From the NCBI GenBank assembly GCA_958295665.1, contig OY282560.1, forward strand, positions 271,610,177 through 271,674,176: DNA of 64,000 bases, read 5' to 3'. Of this stretch, positions 22,600-34,803 are shown in pieces. The stretch's first letter is position 1, and each line of letters starts with the position of its first letter. Source of the DNA: Tipula vernalis (taxonomy: Eukaryota; Arthropoda; Insecta; Diptera; Tipulidae). The notes below the pieces were generated by a model. That model was not told where the DNA came from. It saw nothing but the letters and a program-made list of their open reading frames with translations, and did no database searches. The position numbers and the translations under genes were made by a program.

Positions 22600-22965
22600 C
22601 TTTCAAGAATGATTTTATTCCATATCCTAGAACTGTAGCTGATTTAGAGAGTCGCATTTCTAAATTAGACAGATCAGCATCAAAAACCGCCTTGTAAACA
22701 TTTTGGCAAATTTTTAATTTAACTGATGAAATACTACAAATTCGACAAGCTGACAAGGGCAGACGATTTTTATGTAACAATGTGTCGGTGTGTATATGTT
22801 GTAAGCTGATAAAGGTAATGTAACGGTGCTCATTAAAAAAACCGGGTATATTGAGAAAATAGACTTACACTTATCAGACAACAACACGAACGTGGAAATA
22901 GGAAAAGTTAGTATTTCTTCAGTACAAACAAATTTAAATCAAATAATTTCTTGTTGGGAATAGTT
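22600..22965 (+). pseudogene. second Penelope-like element fragment (N-terminal region)
   Basis: Plus-strand frames show DLESRISKLDRSASKTA, then LTDEILQIRQADKG, and after a jump ADKGNVTVLIKKTGYIEKID followed by LHLSDNNTNVE. The ADKGNxTV block and the LSD-x-N-TY/V segment are characteristic of the region just before the reverse transcriptase in Penelope-like proteins. The ADKG phrase occurs twice (about 22750 and 22807), so a small local duplication or a recombination joint is present. The RT that should follow is missing. Confidence 0.6.
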
Positions 22966-23034
22966 AGGCAAGATAATAGCTATGTTGGTTCAGCATTACA
23001 CTGTATAAGTAATTCGTCTAAATTATCGTCAAAT

Positions 23035-23165
23035 ATTTGAAAGACCGCCGGCAAGAAAAAATGCGGAAGATTTTAAAATTAAAATAAAAAATTTGAGTTT
23101 ACCACCAAATGATACATCAGAATCAGAGGATAACAATTTTAGTGTTTGGGTTAATTTATTTGTAA
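23035..23165 (+). pseudogene. unidentified coding-like fragment
   Basis: The plus-strand reading FERPPARKNAEDFKIKIK, then LPPNDTSESEDNNFSV, has non-random composition and no stops over about 40 codons, unlike its surroundings. I do not recognise the family. It may be a scrap of an element captured next to the Penelope fragment. Confidence 0.25.
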
Positions 23166-26100
23166 TACACGTTTTGTACTCCAAGTTTGCCCCCTTTAGC
23201 ACTTCAAATTTAACCTTTTATAAGTCAAATTAAGTATTTAGCAAAACAAATTGAAACTTTTACAAATCAAGTTTTGATTCGAAAAGGTCGAATTTGATAT
23301 GTAAAAGGAAGCAATACTGCTAAGCAGATTGCCAAGTCCATTTTGATGTCCATAAAATTCAAGAAGAAATTGTTGAAATTTTCTTCTTAGAAAAATATCT
23401 AACCGCGACTGAAAACAATTTCAGGATTAATCGAGATTGTTAAAGATTTTCAAATTTATTCGAATTTTGTATGACAATGTTCTGCGATTAGTTTTGAGTT
23501 TGAGAACTTGCAGAGTCACACATATAAAGCTGAATCGCAATGTTTAGTCGATTTTCGATATTATGCCAAAATTTCGATATTTCTTCCTTTAGTATAGGTG
23601 TTTTACGTTTTACATGGCGATGATTTTCTTTCGTTTTACATACTTACGGATAATTCGATATGAGTTGCTACTTGTTTCGTTTTATTTGAGGCCCTATAGA
23701 AATAAATCACGATTTATTTCATCTAATCACGAACAGATACTTTCAAATAATGCGAGGCCCGATAGTAGGGAGAAATAAGTTTTATCTAAAAACTTAACTT
23801 GCTCATAAGTACAAGAATTATTTTTAGGACCCAAGAAAAATTTTGGGGGGTGGGATTTGTAGTTAAGCCACTGGTCCAGGCAATTGCGGGATGGTTTAAA
23901 GACGCACTCGCATACGCGTAAGTTCATTTTTCTGTTTTTACCACTGCGTGTCAATTCTTGGATAAATCAATTACTGCGGTAAAAGTCGACTTTAAGGAAC
24001 CGTGTTGTTTTTGATTATACATTTGTCCAATTTGTAGCATACTCAATTCGTAGTACAATAGGAAAGTAATAGTAGTAACTCCTGAGATATTCCATTTAGT
24101 TTGTTTTGCTTTTTTTTAAAATATCATAGATTTCGGGCCTTCGCGCTTTATTGCTTCGATTCTGTCTTTATGGATGATTTGCGAACTTCAAATATACGCG
24201 CAATATTTTTTAAGAAAAATCCGATACAAAGGGAAGAACAACAACAAAATTAAATTTGCTGCGATTTATCTACGAATTTTTGTATTGTTTACATATTATC
24301 TACATTGCCTACGTCGAAAATCTGTGACATGGAATAAAAGCAATTGCGTCGATTTTAAAGTGCGGTCGGATACACATTTTCGTGGTTAATGTTCAACAGA
24401 AAAACTTGACAGAGAAAAGTACCTTTACATGAAAGCTGAAAACTTCACCTATATAACAATGCTAAAAACAGCGCTATTTTTAGTGGCTGAACTATAACCA
24501 TATCATATTAACTTTGCTAATATTGTCAATAATGTTCAGCATTGCTAAATCAGTTGTAGTATATGGAATTTAAAAAAGGCATTTCTTAATTTAGAAGTTT
24601 GAAATTAGCAATTTTAATTCAGATTTTTACTTACTGTTACGTTAGTAAAATAAAGTTTAGTATTCATGAACATTTTCGACCTTGAGATTTTTGGAGATTT
24701 ATCCGTTGTCTACTGAATCCGTTAAATTAGGTTTGGAAATGTTGTCTATATAACCTTCTGTCTTTATCCTCTCTAAAGCCCTGATGGCTTAAACGATCGA
24801 ACTGAAACTTCCTATCATAGAGCTTTTATGATAAATTCGGAGGTACCAGTGAATTTTAGTGAAAGGACCGAAAATTTATTTTGCAAATATCTCAAGAAGT
24901 TATAAGAGTTATACAAAAACCTTACTTTTCTCAAAAGAAGGGTGAACGGAATAAAAACCAGGAAATGTTTTATAATTAGATAATTAATTTTGTATTGTTC
25001 TACGAATGGAGTTTGCGAAAAATTGAAAAAAATACATATAGATGGTTGTTTAAAGCCAAATTTTACCGTAGTAATTGATTTACCCGAGCCCAAATATGAA
25101 ATGTTCGAAGTAAAAAAAACAAAAAAGTAAAATTTAAAAAAAATATTAAACTTGTAAGAAATTTGCTTAATAAGTTTCTCAAAACTCCTCGTTTGTAAAA
25201 GAAGGTCTTGTGTTGAACACTCCTTAGTATTTTAAATAGTTTAGCATAACTGTACCTGGTATAGCCAAGTCGTGTTTGTACCGTTGCTACAACTGGCTAC
25301 GTCAAACATTTACACCTTAAATATTTTTCGAGGTTTGGCTCGAGAGCGCCGAAAGCGTTTTATGCTAAATGATCCTTTAAAATTCTGAGGATTTTGAAAT
25401 TAAAAGTAAGAGACATGACCTCAATATTTAACTATCTAAACCTCATGTTAGTAGAATTACGATAATCGTCTTACCGAGTCTGGTGTAGATATTCTCAAAA
25501 AATTGAACAATTTTTAATTTAACGTAATTTTCATAACAATTCAGAGGTTACAGTTTGCAGGTCAGTGGTATTGGGTACATTCCTTGGAAGCTACTGAAAT
25601 ATAATATATGACCACATTGGCCAGATAAATTCGTGTTTTTTTTATTCATTCCGCATAATCGACGTTTCGGTATCGCCAAAATGAAAAAAAAATATCACGA
25701 TATTTTAGGTCAAACTCATTTTGTTAAGGTTCATTTTGTTGTGGTATCGAAATTTAATCGTTAAATTTGCAAAAAATAGACTAAATCCAAAAAAATGTTG
25801 ACCTCTGACCAAGGACTAGGAATGAATACTGGTCACGTTAGCTCAGAATAATCCAACCAAAAAGTAATAAAAGTAGCAGGCTAGAATAAATTGAATACAT
25901 TTATGACAGCTTGACATTTCTTTAAATTTTTTAATATACTAGATGATTTGAAAAGTTCAAGGAACGGAAATAGAAAAAGCAGCTTTTAATTCTAAAAATA
26001 ATTTTGTTCTAGAAGGTCTTAAAAGTAGCTTGTTTTAATACCACGGTTGGGTATTAAAGTTGGCCTTTTCCTATCCTTCCTTCTCCTACACTTTCAATCC

Positions 26101-26640
26101 TAGGCGTAAAAGTTATTTTCATACTGTTTTCAATATTAAAAGTAATTGACACGTCATAACCTAGTTAAATCAGAACCTTCTTGATGTAAATAGAGCCGGC
26201 ATGTTAAAAATGAACCTTAAATAAGGAACAGAATTACTACAAAATAATTTCTTTCCATAGAGTAAGCGTGATTTCGTTTTATCAATCGAAACAAATTAAA
26301 AGTTAAATCCAGTTAAATAATTTTTTCTGAAATCTTTAAAAAACAACTCAGAGTGTTAATCATTTAAAACATTTAAACAAGGGAAATTAAAAAAAAGAAC
26401 ATTCTACAACAATAACAATATGTATTAAAAAGAGAAAATTCAATTTAATGACGCCATCATTTATCCACATCTAAAGCCAACGGTAAAAGAAAGACAACAC
26501 AACTCCGCTCAACAATCGAAATTAAAATAAATCAAGAAGACCCAACCAGAAAAAATTAAATCAATACAATGAGCGTAAGGAAAACAAAAAATCAAACCAA
26601 TCTAGCATGCTTCGCAAATTCAAAATAACAATAGAAAGAT
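23166..26640. other. AT-rich intergenic DNA
   Basis: Open frames are short and lack motifs. No terminal repeats, RNA genes or tandem arrays were seen. ATCGACGTTTCGGTATCG near 25668 resembles Penelope-type 3' sequence but has no accompanying coding region. Confidence 0.4.
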
Positions 26641-26790
26641 ATTCGCAATAACCTTGGCTGCCGATTTTATCTTCTTTGGGCTCAGTTCACTCTGTAGTTG
26701 GTTGTCACAATTTGGGATCACAGTGGTAAATCCAAGTGTCATCCATAGTCACAAATCGTCGCTTGAAATCGGTTTAATCTTTAGCTTTCT
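26641..26790 (-). pseudogene. mariner transposase scrap
   Basis: On the minus strand the segment reads FKRRFVTMDDTWIYHCDPK, the mariner signature around the first catalytic Asp (normally MDETW-x-H/Y-Y-x-PE). It is followed by a stop-containing continuation (QPTTE, KEDKIGSQG) that fits the next part of mariner transposases. Everything else is gone, and neither TIR was found. Old, non-functional. Confidence 0.7.
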
Positions 26791-29700
26791 TATACCTCAA
26801 CAATTTCAGAATTAGTCAGTCGTTAGTAGCAGTTTTTGGACGTTCAGAATAAAGATGTTGTACGAACCATATTTTTTCACAAAGAATTTAATGACCATGT
26901 TCAATTTTTCCATTTCAAAATAATACAAAACATGTCTATTTTAATTAAATGTCTGGACAAAACTATTTGACAGATCGACTTGAAATTTCATTTTCAAATC
27001 ACCTAGCACATACTAAATACCTAAATAATATAATTAAAGTTTAAAATGCAGAAGTACATATTACGGCTGCCCCATTCATAAATACTGCTTCGCCCTATTT
27101 TAAACTAAAGCTATACGTAATTTAATTTTCTAATTTCTGTTACCTAATTTTTACATATGAAACACTTAATTTTACCAAAATTAATCGTTTCAGAAGAAAA
27201 TGTCAATTTGTATGCAAAAAACTGTGTATAAAAGGGTTATTCATATTTCAGCATATTTTGTCATTTTCCGTAGTCGAACTCACCGATTTCAATTTTTTGG
27301 TTTATACGTTGATCAGTAACATGTAAATCAGACTTGTATTCTTTAAGCGTTCCGACTTTAGGTAGCCCGTTACAGACCTTTTCAATTTATTTTTTAGCCG
27401 TTACGAACTACAAGTAAGTTTAATGTTTTGATCTGTAGAGGTAGTAGCCACCACTCTACACAAGAATTCCGTAAACTATTTGGATGGGGAAGGTTCAACC
27501 TTTCTATTGAATATCCATACCTGAGTATTGATGGCCAATTTCAAAATTAACAAATTTTTTTTTTCATCAGTTTTTCTATACTGAAAACCTGTAAAATTTT
27601 CAAAAGATCATATTTTGATACATTCGTTTCGCTGAACCTTCTGCATATTTAAAAGGTACTAGATTAATTTAGTATTACCTATGGTCTTTTAAACTATTAG
27701 TACTAGTTTCTGTTCTCTCGCTTAATATGTGTTTTAGAACACAAACCACATCTGTAGTCGACAACCATCCCTATCCACCAACTTTGAAAATAAATCCTAT
27801 ATTACTATGTTTCGGATAATTAGATTTTAATTTGCAGAAATACACCACCATGTTCATCGATTTTTGAAATATTGTATTTATTTATTGTAGAGGTCTCCTC
27901 TGTCTAATGTAATAGCAACAAGAATAAACTATCCCTTTTACTCAGATATTCTATTTCACGTGCTTTTCAACGCATACATATTTATCGCTAGCCACCGCTA
28001 GACTGTAATTAACATTTTATTAATTTGCTGGCTTAAAATACTTAATTATTCAACTTTGTGGCATCCAACTTACTTTATCATTGATAAGAGTGAGTGATAA
28101 CTCAAATTTTTAAAAATTTTATCGAAAAGTTACACAAGGTCAATTTACAAAACTACTATTACTATTACAAATAAATTCAGTTATTTGTCTGTTTTTTTAA
28201 ATTATAGATATATTTAATACACAGTTAATCAAACTACGTTAAAATGTTGCATTTGAAAGATCAATTTTTTCCTTGATATTTCGACCTGTTGATCAATAAA
28301 GGACTTATAATTATAATCATAAAATAAAGCTTATTCCTTTAATTAAAATCAGTATTTCAAAAAGCTTTTATAAAAAAACTGTTTGAAGTTCTCACAGATC
28401 TTGTCAAATGTTATAAAAAAACTATATGTTAACGATGTTTGATTAATTGTGAAATAAATTTGGCTATAAAAAGCCAAATAATTGTAACATTTAAATATTA
28501 TTACGTTTTAGGGTGTGAGAAAATCGTTTCTCATATTTACTCTGTTCACACCCCAACATAAATAAATCGCTTTGTAAGTTGAATACGTACATTGATTTTC
28601 GAATATAATCCATTTTAATTTTCCGTTGCACTTTATAATCATTAAATGGCTTTATATTTTCACTCCAAAAATATACGGTTAAAAGTTTCAATAAGGATTT
28701 TTTTGCGGACGAATACTTTTGTTTGCACGAGGTCCTATTCGAAACCACATTTAGATTACCATATCTCAATTTCTGATCAAATTCGCGTTGCTGTTGACAA
28801 TGAAGAGGGTAATTACCTCCAACAAAAGAGAAGACTACTTAGTCGAATTGAGCAACACTTTAAAGGTAGCCCTAGGTAGTATTCGGCAACCTAGGGTTGA
28901 AAATAATAGTGGGAATAATTACCTCTATTTGAGCATACAATTGACTGTAACTAAAATCGCTATTAATAAAGAGGCTAAAAAGCCTGAGAAGCGTTTCACC
29001 CCCCCCCCCCCCCCCCCCATTAGATTGTTAGCTGTAATTTAAAGCAGATTGGCTTGAAAATCAGGAAACGGTTATTTTATCGGACCTTTTCATAGAAGCG
29101 GAGATGCCGAGTTAGTTTTTCACAGGATTACCCCAAAAACCTAACACTTTACTACTTTTTACAGTTTTACTTAGGTAGAGTAACCTGAAGTTCTGATCAT
29201 TGCAAGGCAGTGTAAATTGGCGCCAAATATATTGAAAATTTGAAATTTCTGTAAACTTTTCTCATTGCCCAACCATAGAAAAAGGAAGAATGTAAGAACT
29301 ATATTTTCAGGAGGAATCAAAAAGGCCTGAAAATTAACTTGAATGTTTACCTATTTCGTTGACCAGAGAGGCAATTTTTATTAAACACAAAGAGAACCCG
29401 CGTCCTTCACTACTTGGTTTGAAAAATCTCTTAAACATATCCACTGCAATCAAACGAAGGCTGAGAATACTGTGAAGAACATTTTAATCTCATTCTCTGG
29501 TGAAGTCACATTTCTACGAAGACAGATTTCTAGGAAGTCACATTTCTAGGATCAACAACCTCTTCTCGGTTGAAGGGTAAAGGATTTGCATTGATTTTAG
29601 CGCTGTTTGAAAATTCGCTAAATTCATTTTACAAAAAAATGGAGGTGTGGCCAACACATGACTTTCTTTTACGAACAGAGAATTTTGAGAAATTTTATTT

Positions 29701-30525
29701 TTTTTTTTGTAAGTTTTAAAATTTTTTTTTTTATTTATTTTTATTTTTTGGAAACATTTTGTATTAAGTAGTTTTTTTGTAAACCTTTTACTTTTTAAGA
29801 TAATTGCAAAATACATTTTCTGGACCAAGGGCGTGGCCAATTCCTGGCAAAACTATTAATTTATTACACGGTCACTCAGTTTTCGCTTTACAATCAATCA
29901 GCTCGAAAAGAAATTGTTGGACTCTTCTTCCCATAAAAACACTCAACATCAAATATGGTTCTAACTACTTGACGGTTCCATTACAAGCATCTTTGTTCCG
30001 AGCCAATACAGCAACACCACTAACAATGCCTCAGCATCCGTTTGACTGAACCAACTTCTCTTTTCAAATCTTACATGTTTTTTTACAATACGGCAATTAC
30101 AGCTTTGATCGTTTGTTGCCATATTGCCGAGTTTAGTAAAATTATTCGATAGCCTATAAATAAAATCTATATCCCCTATGGATGTATTTGGAAATTGAAA
30201 TTGAATTTTGAATAAACAACTTTGAAATTTTGGATAAAACAACTTTTATATTGCATCTTTGATATAAAAAGGAAGGAGGTATTTTTGAATGTTAGGTACG
30301 TAGCTTTTCATTTAACATAGGTGAATTTTCAGAAAAAGTTATCATAAATTTTGAAATATTTGACTAAAAAAATTGAATAAATTTTGATGATGATAATCCC
30401 GGGAGTCGGCTTTAAACAAATGTACCTAATTTAACCGAACAACCCTCTCTCAGCAAAAAAGCAATTTCATTTGCGCATACAAGTGAGAATATAACATACG
30501 AGGAAATGATGTTCTTTGTGCCTGT
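26791..30525. other. AT-rich intergenic DNA with a poly-C run
   Basis: No gene is recognised. A homopolymer of 20 C residues at 28999-29018 is the only strongly G/C-biased feature. Short frames around 28490-28880 lack any motif I know. Confidence 0.4.
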
Positions 30526-30552
30526 TCAGGATAGAGTTGAACTCTGAAAAAA

Positions 30553-30598
30553 TGTTCAACAAAACTCTATCCTGTTCAGGATAGAGTTTTGTTGAACA
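30553..30598. repeat. perfect 22-bp inverted repeat with a 2-base loop
   Basis: TGTTCAACAAAACTCTATCC-TG (30553-30574) is followed after TT by its exact reverse complement (30577-30598), then by a long T run (about 30600-30620). A related sequence, GTTCAGGATAGAGTTGAACTC, lies just upstream at 30527. It could be a replication-slippage palindrome or a transcription-terminator-like hairpin; no transcript is evident. Confidence 0.85.
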
Positions 30599-30620
30599 AT
30601 TTTTTTTTTTTTTTTTTTTT

Positions 30621-31885
30621 GTAAATTTTTGTTACAAGACAACTGGTTCTTTTTTTGGAAATCTAAAATCGAACAACTTGAAAGTTGATGAGCACAGTTT
30701 GAAAAGTCTATCACATTATTTAAAGAAAGCTAAATAAATTCTATATTTGCCAAATATTTTGAAGATTCGTCATCAATTAATTAAAATATTATTAGCCACA
30801 AGAAAATGACTCAGAACAGTTACCTACGTGTAAAATATAGATTACCTTACAAAACTTAATTAATGGCCTATTCGCTTGAATCGTGATTTTACTTGTACGA
30901 GTAAAAATGATTTACTAATTTCTCCTAAATTACATCGTAAAATTTATACTAATCCCTTAAAAAATAGGTAATACACCATTCCGAATGTAATGCCATGGAC
31001 AGTTTTTTTTTTGCAAAAGCACTTTTCCTAATAAAAATTGCAAAGAAGTGTTTCCTCGCGCGAACTTTCCAATATCGCCGCGATTTAAAAATTTTTGCAG
31101 TTTTTATTAGAAAATGTGTGTTTGCTACAAACATTTTCAATGACAATATTTTCGGAATAGTTTATTAAATATTTTTTAAGTAACTAGTATTTATTTTGCG
31201 ACTTTCAAGTCACTTCGACTAATTTTCAGTACTACAAATTTTGTAAATTTGATCCAAGACAAACATTTTGAATAACCTCAAACTTCATGCAAGTAACATT
31301 AACGAATAATATCATAGCAACCTTGATTATACAAAGCCATAGTCTAAAAAACGACGCTTTTATAAGGGAATTAGAAACGAGGAAAAAACCAAACTTCTCA
31401 AAGTAAAACACACAAAACATATGGGAAATCACTTTTTTTACTAAGACTAATTTTTAAAAGAAAGCTTTACAAATTCTTAATTATGAATTCTGAAATAGTT
31501 TCATAAATGTTTGAATTTCAACATATATGAACGTCGTTTAAGTAAATCGTTTTCATTTTCTTGTAATAATTGATTTATTTAAACCAAAATTTATAAAATT
31601 TTCATAACGACAGAATTCTGGTCAAATTGAAATATGAGCTTACTATAATTCGTTTGGTTATTAACGCTGTGTGCCTCAGAAGACTTTTCAAACTAAACTT
31701 TTGTAAGACTCAGTAATTCATGCAATATTTAAAAAGATGTCACTAGGTTAAAAGTACTCAATTGTGCCTTATAGCCAATGAACTAAACTTTTCAATGTCT
31801 CGTTTAAATAAATGACGTCTAATAAAAAATAAACCGAGCCGTTTATTAAAAGTATGTAATTCAAAATAAGATTTATATATGAGTA
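30621..31885. other. AT-rich intergenic DNA
   Basis: I see no gene, repeat or RNA feature that can be supported here. Confidence 0.4.
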
Positions 31886-31887
31886 TA

Positions 31888-32213
31888 CAGTGCTGGTAAA
31901 AAAAAAAATTGGGCAAACAAATTTATTGCAAATTGGAGTCTTTTTTTGCTAAAATTACAAAACTTTTGAAAGCAATTGGTTTATTGTTTCATTTTAAATA
32001 CATGTATGACGTAATTTTTTGAAAAAAAATTTGCCTGCAATTTAGGGGCAAAACACCGAAAAATGCCAAAATATTCAAAATACCGTTGATTGGTGTTAAA
32101 GTAATGTAATAAATTAAACACTTATTTTTTAATTTTTTGTTTGTTTTTTATTGATTTATAGAAGTTCAATCTTTCATATTAATATTTTGTTGGACCGCCT
32201 TTTGCTTTTATTA
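31888..32213 (+). repeat. left long TIR of the Tc1-like element
   Basis: The repeat runs from CAGTGCTGG to about TTGGACCGCCTTTTGCTTTT and pairs with 33514-33840. It contains TTTAGGGGCAAAACACCG, whose complement is in the right arm. Confidence 0.88.
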
Positions 32214-32424
32214 CACCGGTACAACCCCGCAACTGATGTGCAAAAAAATTAGGCAAGCAATTATTTTTTTTTACGCCTACCGTTCTTGGTCGTCATTTGG
32301 GTGCAGGTGTTTTATTGCCTGTAATTTATTTTTTGAGTATAAATAGTGCATATTTTGTAAGATTAAGTTATTCTGTAAGTGATCCTAGACAAATAAAAAA
32401 TAAAGTGCAATTTTAGTTAAAAAA

Positions 32425-33548
32425 ATGGGAGTGTTAGTGACCAGTGTAAAAGCAATATGTTGATTTTGGCGTGAGAAAATTTAACCACGCGTGAAATAGG
32501 TGAAAGATTAAACATTCCTAAAAGTACTGTCGCGTGGAATATTAAAAAAAATCGAGAGATGGGCGGTACACAAAGAAAGAAAGGCTCTGGAAGGCCCAGA
32601 AAGACAACGCCAGTGGAAGATCGTTTTATACTATTACAAAGTCGTCGGAACCGTTTTAAAACTTCATCGGACATAAGACAGGATCTTGAGCGAGCAACGG
32701 AAAAAAAAAATTTCAGCCGGCTTAGTGAGAAAAAGACTTGTTAAAGCTGGTTTGAGAGCACTTAAACCAGTCCAGAAGCCTGAGTTCACATTACTAGTGG
32801 AAAAAAAACGTTTGCTATGGGCCCAGGAGCATGTTAATTGGACTCCAGAGATGTGGAATGATGTGATTTTCTCCGATGAATCAAAATTCAAGCTGCATGT
32901 TGGAGATGGAAGAATTCTCGTAAGGAGAAAACCTGGCGAGAGACTTAGCAACGAATGTCTTTTACGACTTCCACCGAAAAAAGAAGGAGTTATGGTCTGG
33001 GGATGCTTTTCTGGAAATGAAACCGGTCGATTGTGCTTCCTTAGTTCCAGCGTTACAGCAGCTGTTTATCTGCAGGTCCTTCAGAACGAATTTGAGCCTT
33101 CTGCGTTAAAGCTTTTTGGCGAGACGCAAATTTATTTTTCAACAGGACAACACTCCGTGCCATACCGCCAAAACTGTGAGTTATTAATTTTGAATTGTAG
33201 ATAGACAAATTGGATTTCAGATAAACATAAATAATTTGTTAAAAACTTGCTTTTTTTTCTTATCTCTTCATTTAAAGGTAAAAAAATACTTCGAAGAAAA
33301 AAGTATCGATGTGTTGAGCTGCCACCCCGTATAGTCCAGACTTTAATCCAATTGAAAATATTTAGTCTATAATGAAGCTAGAAGTAGCAAGGAAGCGCCC
33401 AGAATCGATTGAAGCTTTAAAAAGTTTGTTGATGATGATTTGGGAATCCATATCTCCTGCGACTTTGAAAAATTTATCAAATTCAATGAATCGGAGGTGT
33501 ACTCGTATCGCTGTAGTAAAAGCAAAAGGCAGTCCAACAAAATATTAA
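32425..33548 (+). pseudogene. Tc1-like transposase, frameshifted
   Basis: The N-terminal helix-turn-helix is recognisable (TREIGERLNIPKSTVAWNI), followed by the GSGRPRKT hook typical of Tc1 proteins and a second HTH (SAGLVRKRLVKAGLRALKP). The catalytic region shows WNDVIFSDESKFKLH (first Asp), VMVWGCFSG, and, after a one-base insertion near 33137, the QQD-NTPCHTAK block (second Asp). After a candidate intron come SPDFNPIEN (third acidic residue, DD34E type) and a C-terminus VVKAKGSPTKY ending at 33548. Damage: HTH start region out of frame, a frameshift in the A run at 32700-32709, the T insertion, and altered bases near 33325-33370. Otherwise the length, about 330 residues, is normal for the family. 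Confidence 0.9.
33176..33277 (+). other. candidate GT-AG intron inside the Tc1-like transposase
   Basis: Between the codons for CHTAKT and VKKYFEE lie 102 bp that begin GTGAGTTATTAATT and end CATTTAAAG. They do not fit the protein and contain stops. Removal joins the flanking codons exactly at a codon boundary (phase 0). Donor and acceptor are near consensus, with a T-rich stretch before the acceptor. An insertion mimicking splice sites is the alternative. Confidence 0.65.
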
Positions 33549-33840
33549 TATTAAAGATTGAACTTCTATAAATCAATAAAAAACAAAAAAAAAAATAAAA
33601 AATAAGTGTTTAATTTATTACATTACTTTAACTCCAATCAAACGTATTTTGAATATTTTGGCATTTTTCGGTGTTTTGCCCCTAAATTGCAGGTTAATTG
33701 TTTTTTTTCAAAAAATTACGTCATACATGTATTTAAAATGAAACAATAAACCAATTGCTTTCAAAAGTTTTGTAATTTTAGCAAAAAAAGACTCCAGTTT
33801 GCAATAAATTTGTTTGCCCATTTTTTTTTTACCAGCACAG
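33514..33840 (-). repeat. right long TIR of the Tc1-like element
   Basis: It is complementary to 31888-32213. Its inner end encodes the last residues and the stop of the transposase, so coding and terminal repeat overlap by about 35 bp. Confidence 0.88.
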
Positions 33841-33842
33841 TA

Positions 33843-34363
33843 TATGTAGGATTTAAGGTATCCGAATTTGTTCAACTCAATTAGGATGCAGCCTGTATCG
33901 TATTTTATGTTATATTTAAATTGTATAATTGCTTTATAAATTATTCCTGTTGTGTAAAACGATTATTAACGATTATTAAGATTAAAGCAATTGAATTTGG
34001 TGTTTCGAGTAGTAAACAACTCGTGTTTTTTTCTTAAAAACTAATTAAACTCTACACTTTGGGCCTCAACCAGGATCGATCAGCGGGTAGTTTTGAGCAA
34101 CATATATTAAGGAAATTCCTTAACCTATTGAGTTTTCTTGAAGCAAATGTGTAGTTTTCTACGTTTAGGTTTAGTTTTGGTGCGTTTAAGACGTTGTGTT
34201 CTAAACAGGGAAAACCGACCGATTAAACATTTAAGTTTGTGGTGATTAACGTGTTTATAAAACTTTATCGTGAAGTTAATATATTGTAGTTGGCGAATTT
34301 TTATATGCGTGAGGGATTTTCCATATACCAAGATTTGTGGTGATATAAAGTGCCGTTGAATAA
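33843..34363. other. AT-rich spacer, possible leader of the gypsy remnant
   Basis: No gene is seen. The sequence may include the 5' untranslated region or a decayed LTR of the gypsy fragment downstream, but I could not identify a primer-binding site or LTR boundary. Confidence 0.3.
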
Positions 34364-34641
34364 CACCGAATTCGTGAGATGAGAAATATAAAGTACCGTA
34401 TTTTGTACCAAGGCAGTATCAAACGGCTAAAGTAATAAGCGTGATATTTAAAAATAAGTGCCGTTGTACGCAGTTTTAATTTGGCGAAGATCAAAGATAA
34501 AATCAGAACGGTTCTAAGATCACCGAATTTGTGAGTCGAGAAATATAAAGTACCGTATTGTGTAATTTAAAAATAAGTGTTGTTGGATAGAGTTTTAATT
34601 TAGTGAAGATAAAAGATAAAACTAGAAAGGTTCTAATAATT
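34364..34641 (+). repeat. two diverged direct repeats upstream of the gypsy fragment
   Basis: The blocks 34364-34520 and 34524-34641 share CACCGAATT-x-GTGAG, GAAATATAAAGTACCGTATT, TTTAAAAATAAGTG, AGTTTTAATTT and a final GAAGATAAAAGATAAAA-like run. The second copy is shorter by about 40 bp. They lie in the likely 5' untranslated leader of the retroelement. Function is unknown. Confidence 0.65.
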
Positions 34642-34648
34642 TATTGTG

Positions 34649-34767
<119 letters not shown>

Positions 34768-34803
34768 GTAAAGTTGTTTTGATTTTGGGGTTGAAAGTGA
34801 GGT

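Larger units (their letters stand above)
31888..33840 (+). mobile_element. Tc1-like transposon with about 326-bp inverted repeats
   Basis: Both ends are defined. The element starts CAGTGCTGGTAAAAAAAA at 31888 and ends in the complement of CTGTGCTGGTAAAAAAAA at 33840, each bordered by TA (31886-31887, 33841-33842). The inverted repeats extend about 326 bp on each side with few mismatches, so the group is the long-TIR type (as in Tc3, Minos or S elements) rather than classical Tc1 with short ends. One transposase gene lies between, running into the right inverted repeat. Confidence 0.92.

Noticed and set aside
33843..34363. Possible left LTR and primer-binding site of the gypsy remnant
   Set aside because: No repeat partner exists downstream and TTTGGGCCTCAACC does not match a tRNA 3' end I can support.
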